From JBBIJO01 sp037445895 (GTDB lineage Bacteria > Bacteroidota > Ignavibacteria > Kapaibacteriales > UBA2268): DNA of 64,000 nt. Where the stretch lies: positions 1 through 64,000 of the forward strand of contig JBBIJO010000010.1 of assembly GCA_037445895.1 (NCBI GenBank), in the 5' to 3' direction. Shown here one piece after another: positions 59,214 through 64,000 of the stretch (the stretch's first letter is position 1; the number at the start of each line of letters is the position of its first letter). The notes below the pieces were generated by a model. The model was not told the origin of the DNA. It saw nothing but the letters and a program-made list of their open reading frames with translations, and ran no database searches. A program made the translations under genes and the position numbers.

Positions 59214-59782
59214 AACAATATTCTTAAAAATCTTGTAATTAAACCAGGTTCTTGAATTTTGCTGACGGTGCCATCGCCTTCAATGAGCAATGTCAAATCC
59301 AAAATATTGTATGAATAAACAGAATTGTTCGGCAGAACATCCACAGAGCGAACAGTTCCACTTATTGTTATTGTTTGGGTTTCACCATTAATTTTGGTAG
59401 TTCGTTTGCCTTCGATAAAGAGGTTGCCCGCTTCGTCGATTTTTGTAACGCGTGCGCTTATTCTTGAACGTATATTCTCTCTTCTAGTGGTTTGCCCTGA
59501 ACCAGAATGGGAGTTTGAGGTCGAAAGGTCCGCACCAGCGTCAAAATTCGAAGAATTTGCATTTGCACCAACAGTGCCTCCAATACTCGTTGAACGACTA
59601 TCTTTCGTTACTGCGCTATTGTCTGCTTGGGTTTCTTCGACTATCAATACCGTTACTGCATCGCCTACTTTGAATGCTTTGACATCGGAGAAAAGCGAAC
59701 GAGATGTGTTTTGTATGAATTGTGCAAAAGAAAGATTTACCCCTATCAAACAAAACAGAATAACTAAGCTAAGGTAACGCAT
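59210..59782 (-). CDS. flgH: Flagellar L-ring protein FlgH (apparently non-lipidated)
   Basis: The outer-membrane bushing. I use the ATG at 59782, with GAGAGGA upstream, giving 190 residues; the longer reading to 59833 adds an unlikely leader. The signal peptide is LSLVILFCLIGVNLSFAQ, and there is no cysteine at a lipobox position, although FlgH is classically a lipoprotein. The L-ring domain is clear: SRSLFSDVKAFKVGDAVTVL then IVEETQADNSAV, ARVTKIDEAGNLFIEGKRTT and NSVYSYNILDLTLLIEGDGT. The end reads GLITRFLRILF. Confidence 0.92.
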   Translation of the reverse strand: MRYLSLVILFCLIGVNLSFAQFIQNTSRSLFSDVKAFKVGDAVTVLIVEETQADNSAVTKDSRSTSIGGTVGANANSSNFDAGADLSTSNSHSGSGQTTRRENIRSRISARVTKIDEAGNLFIEGKRTTKINGETQTITISGTVRSVDVLPNNSVYSYNILDLTLLIEGDGTVSKIQEPGLITRFLRILF

Positions 59783-59795
59783 ATTTTCCTCTCTT

Positions 59796-60548
59796 TCAAT
59801 TTGAAATAATAACAGAGCCATCCTTGGCAGCAAATCCGCTTATAACGGTTTGCGTTCCCTCCCGACGAACACGAACTTGTTCGCCAACACCAGCATCCTG
59901 CAATGCAGTTCCGACTGTAATAACAGATACCTTGCCTGAAAGAACAACAATTTTTACTTTTTCTCCTCGATGGACTGCAAACGGTTCGGACAAGAGATTT
60001 CGACTGATAATTGAGCCTCGGACAATACTATGGCGCGCTACTTTTCCAAGCAATTCATCGGGGTTCAAATCTTCGAACTTTGTGTTTGATGGAATTGGAC
60101 GACGTTCCACGATGCAGTTTTCGAACGTAAGTTCCGAACCCTGTCTAATTGTTTCTTTTGCAACCAATACATCCCTGAAAATTTTTACACGTACCGGAAC
60201 TTCAATCCGTCGGAGGAGACCCTTACCACTTCTGAATTCAATTCCAACTACGAAATTCCCATTTAATTCTGTTTCGGAACCAAAATCGAAAATTACCTGC
60301 ACGTTTTTTTCGTTAAAAACTATGTCTGGTATTGATTTGGATATTGCAATTTCTGCGTCTTTTCCAACACGCATTCTTATTTCGTCATTAAGTATTTCCC
60401 GAAGTTCTTTTCCCGAGAAGTTCGATTGACCAGAACAAATAATTGGGAGCGAGGGGAAAACACATATTAAAGATAGGAATAAGCCTACACTTTGTTTTTT
60501 AAGACTGTCGAGCATTTTGTTCCCAAAATTTCTACGGAAGAAATTCAT
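59796..60548 (-). CDS. flgA: P-ring assembly chaperone FlgA
   Basis: A periplasmic chaperone for FlgI polymerisation. The 250-residue protein has an N-terminal signal (about residues 12-40, CVFPSLPIICSGQ) and the SAF-type domain: DVLVAKETIRQGSELTFENC, RPIPSNTKFEDLNPDELLGK then VARHSIVRGSIISRNLL, and HRGEKVKIVVLSGKVSVITV followed by LQDAGVGEQVRVRREGTQTV. It starts one base after the flgG stop and ends 13 bp before flgH. The M12 ATG (60515) is an alternative start, closer to the signal. Confidence 0.93.
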   Translation of the reverse strand: MNFFRRNFGNKMLDSLKKQSVGLFLSLICVFPSLPIICSGQSNFSGKELREILNDEIRMRVGKDAEIAISKSIPDIVFNEKNVQVIFDFGSETELNGNFVVGIEFRSGKGLLRRIEVPVRVKIFRDVLVAKETIRQGSELTFENCIVERRPIPSNTKFEDLNPDELLGKVARHSIVRGSIISRNLLSEPFAVHRGEKVKIVVLSGKVSVITVGTALQDAGVGEQVRVRREGTQTVISGFAAKDGSVIISN

Positions 60549-60549
60549 A

Positions 60550-61338
60550 CTATCTCTTAAGATTTACAGCCGAGGAAAGAATATTATCCGCTGTTTGAAC
60601 TGATTTCGAGTTGAGTTCGTAAGCGCGCTGTGCCATTATCATACTAACCATCTCTTCGATAATGTCGACGTTTGATGTTTCGAGATGATTTTGGATAATT
60701 TCGCCTGTATTGTTGAATCCTGGTTGCTCGAGAATAATAGGTCCAGAAGCAGGGGTTTCAACGAACAAGTTTTCGCCAACCGCACGCAACCCAGCAGGGT
60801 TAATGAATCGAGCAAGCTGGATTTGTCCAAGAGTTTGTTCATCGCCACTGCCATCGAAAATTGCCTTTACGAAGCCATCCCGGGTTACAACTAAATCGAC
60901 GGCGTCGGATGGAACTACTATACTAGGTTCCAACCGATAACCTTGCGAGGTTACAATTTCGCCGTTTCTATCTAAGTGGAACGAACCATCGCGAGTAAAT
61001 GCATAAGTATTATCTGGACGAATTACTACAAAAAATCCCTCCCCATTTATTGCGAAATCGAGGCGATTTCCAGTTTCGACAACATCACCTTGGGCGAAAA
61101 TTTTCGTTGTTGCTACCAATTCAGTTCCGGAACCAATTTGTACTTCGTTCGGCTGTTCAATTCCCGAGCGTTGAACGTTCCCCATTGGCTTTAAAGTTTC
61201 GTAGAGTAAATCTTGAAATTCCGGTCGAACTTTTTTGAAAGCGTAGGTATTGACGTTTGCGATATTATTTGCTATGATTTCGACGAAACGCTGCTGTGCC
61301 GAAAGTCCTGTTGCAGCTGTTCGTAAAGTTTTGTCCAT
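60550..61338 (-). CDS. flgG: Flagellar distal rod protein FlgG
   Basis: The distal rod subunit. The 262 residues match E. coli FlgG in length, with the N-terminal rod motif TAATGLSAQQRFVEIIANNI followed by ANVNTYAFKKVRPEFQDLLY, then EVQIGSGTELVATTKIFAQG, GNRLDFAINGEGFFVV and the C-terminal NVDIIEEMVSMIMAQRAYEL then NSKSVQTADNILSSAVNL. It lies 28 bp downstream of the flgF-like gene. Confidence 0.97.
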   Translation of the reverse strand: MDKTLRTAATGLSAQQRFVEIIANNIANVNTYAFKKVRPEFQDLLYETLKPMGNVQRSGIEQPNEVQIGSGTELVATTKIFAQGDVVETGNRLDFAINGEGFFVVIRPDNTYAFTRDGSFHLDRNGEIVTSQGYRLEPSIVVPSDAVDLVVTRDGFVKAIFDGSGDEQTLGQIQLARFINPAGLRAVGENLFVETPASGPIILEQPGFNNTGEIIQNHLETSNVDIIEEMVSMIMAQRAYELNSKSVQTADNILSSAVNLKR

Positions 61339-61366
61339 TTTTGCCCCAATATTTTAAAAACTTAAA

Positions 61367-62149
61367 CTATATAAATCTGCCAATGCGAATACTTTGTTCT
61401 AAAGTGGAGTCGTTAGTTTGAATCACTTTTGTCCCTAAATCGAAAAGCCTTTGTAATTCTATCAAATCTACCATTTCGCGAATTACATCCACATTAGAAT
61501 TTTCAACCCAACCTTGGCGAAGTAAGACCAAATCGTATGGAAGACCTTCCATTTGTGTTTCATTTGTGGGTTTAAAATAAATTCCATTAATTTTTTCGAG
61601 CGAATTAGGTTGTTCGACTCTTATTATATTAATTTTATCAATCAAAGCCTGGTTCACAAAAACCTCGCCACGTTCGGTTATTTTTATATTTGCCGCTATA
61701 TTACCTTCGATTGTCGAACTATTTATTATTAGTTCTCGAAGAACGTTTAATCGGCCTTGGTTGCCAAGTAAATATTTGCCATCCCTGGCAATTATAAACC
61801 CGTCCTTGGATAATTGGAAATTCCCCGCACGCGAGAGATATTGATTTCCTTCGTCATCTTCAAGTTGAAAAAAACTGTTCGGATAGTCTATTGCTATGTC
61901 CAATGGATTGTCGGTGTATTCAAATTTTCCAACAGAAAAGTCGGTATAAGTTCCAATTGGCAAATCCTTTGTTTCGGCATTGCCTAAGTTTTTCACTAAG
62001 TTATATTTTGCTTCAATAACCTCTCTTTCAAAGACCCCTTCGCGCTTGAAACCGATAGAATTTGCATTCGCCAAATTATTAGCAACAACTTCCAATTTTG
62101 TTTGTTCTGGCAAGATTCCAAGTGCAGCCGTGTATATTTCCTTAATCAT
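61367..62149 (-). CDS. flgF: Flagellar proximal rod protein FlgF
   Basis: A rod protein of the FlgF/FlgG group, 260 residues, placed before flgG. Signatures are YTAALGILPEQTKLEVVANN then LANANSIGFKREGVFEREVI, PLDIAIDYPNSFFQLED and the C-terminal NVDVIREMVDLIELQRLFDL then GTKVIQTNDSTLEQSIRI. Compared with flgG it is more divergent, typical for FlgF. The ATG overlaps the preceding small reading frame's stop as ATGA. Confidence 0.9.
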   Translation of the reverse strand: MIKEIYTAALGILPEQTKLEVVANNLANANSIGFKREGVFEREVIEAKYNLVKNLGNAETKDLPIGTYTDFSVGKFEYTDNPLDIAIDYPNSFFQLEDDEGNQYLSRAGNFQLSKDGFIIARDGKYLLGNQGRLNVLRELIINSSTIEGNIAANIKITERGEVFVNQALIDKINIIRVEQPNSLEKINGIYFKPTNETQMEGLPYDLVLLRQGWVENSNVDVIREMVDLIELQRLFDLGTKVIQTNDSTLEQSIRIGRFI

Positions 62150-62328
62150 TGTTCTCGATTTCCGATTTCTTTTTGAATATTGTCTGTGTTATTATCTTTG
62201 TATTCCCTATTCTTTTTGAGATACTTTTGGTAGCTTTCGTAAATTGCCTTTCTTTGATTTATTGAACGACGAAGAATTCGAGCTAAAAACTCTTGTTCTT
62301 CTATCATTAATATGCCCTTTTCTTTCAT
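62146..62328 (-). CDS. Small charged protein at the head of the flgF operon
   Basis: A 60-residue reading frame (53 from the internal ATG at 62307), highly charged and probably helical (EEQEFLARILRRSINQRKAI then YESYQKYLKKNREYK). Two good ribosome-binding sites exist: AAGGA before the ATG at 62328 and AAAGGG before the ATG at 62307. The stop overlaps flgF as ATGA, and the predicted sigma-54-like promoter lies 35 bp upstream. Those three points make it a likely real gene, perhaps a leader or a regulator, though no family is recognised. Confidence 0.6.
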   Translation of the reverse strand: MKEKGILMIEEQEFLARILRRSINQRKAIYESYQKYLKKNREYKDNNTDNIQKEIGNREQ

Positions 62329-62362
62329 TTTTTCCTTACTTTATGTTCCAACTTTAGTTTTT

Positions 62363-62379
62363 TACAAGTAGTGTGCCAG
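62363..62379 (-). promoter_or_regulatory. Sigma-54-like promoter of the flgF-motA operon
   Basis: On the minus strand CTGGCAC, ACTAC, TTGTA. The -24 element TGGCAC and the 5-bp spacing to TTG are canonical; the -12 GC reads GT. Expected transcription start about 62352, ahead of the small reading frame at 62328. Confidence 0.45.
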
Positions 62380-62533
62380 TAAAAAATATTTGCTAAAATA
62401 TTAGTAATCGTTTGATTTCAATTGACTTGTGGAAACCCTGACTTTTTCAGGCAAATAAAATCTCGAAATTTTCGGTTAATTTGGTGCATAATAATAAACA
62501 TTGATTCGACATTGGTTAGAATTGGACATAGTG

Positions 62534-63718
62534 ATGATGGTAGTAATACCTAAACCCGAAGAATGGCTTTCGCACTCTCGGTATGTGCTGGGGATAATGA
62601 CGGGAACCTCGGTTGATGGAGCGGATTTGACCCTTGCAAAATTTTTTTGCCCGAAACCGGGAAGATTTCTTTTTTCAATTGTGGAGTATAGTTCGTTCGA
62701 ATTTCCTGAATCTCTGCGATTGTTGCTTCAAAAAGCAATCGATAACGAAACCCAAACCAGAGAAATTGCATATTTGAACTTTGCATTGGCAAAATACTTT
62801 TCCAAAATTACCAAGCAATTTTTACGCAAGTCGAAATTCCCTTTAGAAAAGTTAGATGTAATTGGGGTTCATGGTCAAACTGTTTGGCATGAGGCTCGTC
62901 CTGCGCTTCATCTTCAAACATCAGGTGGTTTTACATTGCAACTTTGTTCAATCGGTGTTATGGCTCAAATCCTTAAAGTTCCTATTGTTGGGGATTTCCG
63001 CTCGAAAGATGTTGCAGCAAATGGCGAAGGCGCTCCGCTTGTTCCGATTTTCGATTTCCATTTTTTACGCTCGAATACCAATGATGTGATTACCTTGAAC
63101 ATTGGGGGGATAGCAAATATTACTTATCTTCCCAAAAAGTGTAAAGCAAATAAGGTAATTGCATTTGATACAGGACCCGGTAATACGATGATAGATGCTG
63201 CATGCGGTATATTGTTTAATCGAAAATATGATGAAAACGGAGATATTGCTCGTTTGGGGAAACCGAACGAAAAAATTTTGAAAAAACTTAAAGCAATTAA
63301 TTTTGTTCGCCAAAAGCCGCCAAAATCCACAGGACGTGAAATGTTCAATCGGAAATTAGTTGAAAATTTAATCGAGGATGCGCGCCGACTAATGGTTCCT
63401 GCCGAGGATATTGTGGCAACATTTACATATTATACTGCCTGGTCGATAGTTGAAAATATTCGACTTTTTGCAAACCCAAACTCTGTGGTTATAGTTTCTG
63501 GCGGGGGAGCGAAGAATGCTTGTCTTATAGAGCAAATCCGTCGGTTGTTGCCAGAATCGGTTATACGAACGAGCGACGAATTCGGTATTCCTATCCAAGT
63601 TAAAGAATCTTTAGCATTTGCATTTTTAGCATACCTAAGGTTAGGAAATATTCCATCTAATCTTCCAAAGGTAACTGGGGCAAAGGGAAAGATAGTTCTT
63701 GGGAGTATTGCGTATTAA
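62534..63718 (+). CDS. anmK: Anhydro-N-acetylmuramic acid kinase
   Basis: Recycles 1,6-anhydroMurNAc released from peptidoglycan by phosphorylating and opening the anhydro ring, giving MurNAc-6-phosphate. A hexokinase/actin-like ATP fold is visible: YVLGIMTGTSVDGADLTL near the start, DVIGVHGQTVWHEA, LQLCSIGVMAQILKVPIVGD then FRSKDVAANGEGAPLVPIFD, NIGGIANITYLPK, DTGPGNTMIDA and VIVSGGGAKNACLIEQIRR. I use the ATG at 62534 (394 residues); TTG at 62501 and GTG at 62531 are alternatives. Released anhydro sugars are the product of lytic transglycosylases such as the FlgJ-like protein upstream. Confidence 0.95.
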   Translation: MMVVIPKPEEWLSHSRYVLGIMTGTSVDGADLTLAKFFCPKPGRFLFSIVEYSSFEFPESLRLLLQKAIDNETQTREIAYLNFALAKYFSKITKQFLRKSKFPLEKLDVIGVHGQTVWHEARPALHLQTSGGFTLQLCSIGVMAQILKVPIVGDFRSKDVAANGEGAPLVPIFDFHFLRSNTNDVITLNIGGIANITYLPKKCKANKVIAFDTGPGNTMIDAACGILFNRKYDENGDIARLGKPNEKILKKLKAINFVRQKPPKSTGREMFNRKLVENLIEDARRLMVPAEDIVATFTYYTAWSIVENIRLFANPNSVVIVSGGGAKNACLIEQIRRLLPESVIRTSDEFGIPIQVKESLAFAFLAYLRLGNIPSNLPKVTGAKGKIVLGSIAY

Positions 63719-63864
63719 CTGTATTTATCATATTTATACTTATTTATACTTAAACTTTCTCAAAAATTTACTTTTTTTGTATAGACAATGGAATTTTAAT
63801 TGCATAACTCCGTCTTTTTTATTAAAATGCTTTTTGGAAATCGTTTAAATTTGGAAATGTTAAT
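63719..63864. other. Intergenic region before the window-edge gene
   Basis: 146 bp of AT-rich sequence. Two tandem TTATACTTATTTA-like stretches occur near 63730-63750. No clear promoter or terminator hairpin is recognised. Confidence 0.3.
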
Positions 63865-64000
63865 ATGCAGGTAGAACAAAATACAGAGAACACCATTAAT
63901 GAAGATGCTTGTTTGGTCTGTGGCGACGTTTTGACCAAACTCGACCACCCGATTGAGATGGTTTGTGCTTTTTGCGGTAAAATTGGAATCTCCGGGGTAG
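63865..64000 (+). CDS. Start of a zinc-ribbon protein, truncated by the window edge
   Basis: From the ATG at 63865 the frame remains open to the end of the window (45 codons). CLVCG at residues 16-20 and CAFCG at 34-38 form two CxxC knuckles of a zinc ribbon. The arrangement resembles the N-terminus of DUF5714-type proteins, but too little is visible to confirm. The rest lies outside the window. Confidence 0.55.
   Translation, partial: MQVEQNTENTINEDACLVCGDVLTKLDHPIEMVCAFCGKIGISGV

Noticed and set aside
59783..59833. N-terminal extension of flgH
   Set aside because: It places charged residues before the signal peptide and ignores the GAGAGGA ribosome-binding site before 59782.
59824..60429. 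201-aa plus-strand open frame antisense to flgA
   Set aside because: Basic, serine/arginine-rich composition typical of shadow frames; flgA is clear on the other strand.
1..64000. Mobile elements, prophage, defence systems or rRNA/tRNA genes
   Set aside because: Searched by eye on both strands; no transposase, integrase, restriction, toxin-antitoxin or RNA-gene signature was found.

Overview
The window reads as an ordinary chromosomal stretch of an AT-rich, didermic, flagellated bacterium of the FCB group, probably on the Ignavibacteria / Chlorobi / Kapabacteria side of Bacteroidota. The evidence is: a secreted PNGase F-like protein with a C-terminal type IX secretion (T9SS type A) sorting domain; a fused E1 alpha/beta 2-oxo-acid dehydrogenase; an acyl-CoA carboxylase whose biotin carboxylase and carrier are separate proteins; a Bacteroidetes-type promoter (TTTG-N20-TATATTTG) before thyX; and a complete-looking P-ring/L-ring flagellar gene set. 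No rRNA, tRNA, CRISPR array, transposase, integrase or prophage gene was seen.

Layout. 1-20.6 kb: mainly minus-strand envelope and housekeeping genes: EamA permease, GT4 glycosyltransferase, FemAB-like acyltransferase, PNGase F-like T9SS cargo, YgjP-type metalloprotease (+), MsrB-MsrA lipoprotein, phosphoesterase, E1 (+), a second GT4 enzyme (+), NUDIX, YqaA, accA, a GT2 enzyme fused to a degenerate sugar-phosphate transferase, a DPM-type synthase, ptsI, ptsH and trpS. 20.7-26.7 kb: plus-strand thyX, two LolA-like envelope proteins, and hemL / unknown lipoprotein / ribD with overlapping start and stop codons. 27.2-38.9 kb: a 14-gene plus-strand flagellar operon, flgB-flgC-(unknown)-fliE-F-G-H-I-J-(ylxF/motE-like)-fliK-flgD-(TIGR02530-type)-flgE, closed by a strong hairpin terminator. 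39-45.8 kb: E2 with two near-identical lipoyl domains, a third LolA-like protein, flagellin, biotin carrier and biotin carboxylase (all minus), and pth (+). 46-52.9 kb: DUF1624 membrane protein, NhaD-like antiporter, yggS, PflX-type radical SAM protein, TonB-dependent receptor and secG. 53.1-62.3 kb: a second, minus-strand flagellar operon, (60-aa ORF)-flgF-flgG-flgA-flgH-flgI-flgJ/lytic transglycosylase-flgN-(unknown)-flgK-flgL-motA. The window ends with anmK and the start of a zinc-ribbon gene.

How it fits together. The two large operons supply rod, hook, MS-ring, switch FliG, export ATPase complex, P- and L-rings, hook-filament junction and one stator subunit; flagellin is transcribed alone. 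Before each of these three units I find TGGCA(C/T)-N5-TTG. It is an exact sigma-54 -24/-12 element before flgB and has one change in the -12 GC before flagellin and before the flgF operon. This suggests RpoN-type control of the flagellar genes. Switch proteins FliM/FliN, export-gate proteins, FliD, MotB and the regulators must lie elsewhere.

The items most worth a second look are the sigma-54-like sites, the GT2/sugar-transferase fusion with a lost catalytic core, the PNGase F-like T9SS cargo, the 152-bp perfect repeat inside the E2 gene, and three small unassigned genes inside the flagellar operons.
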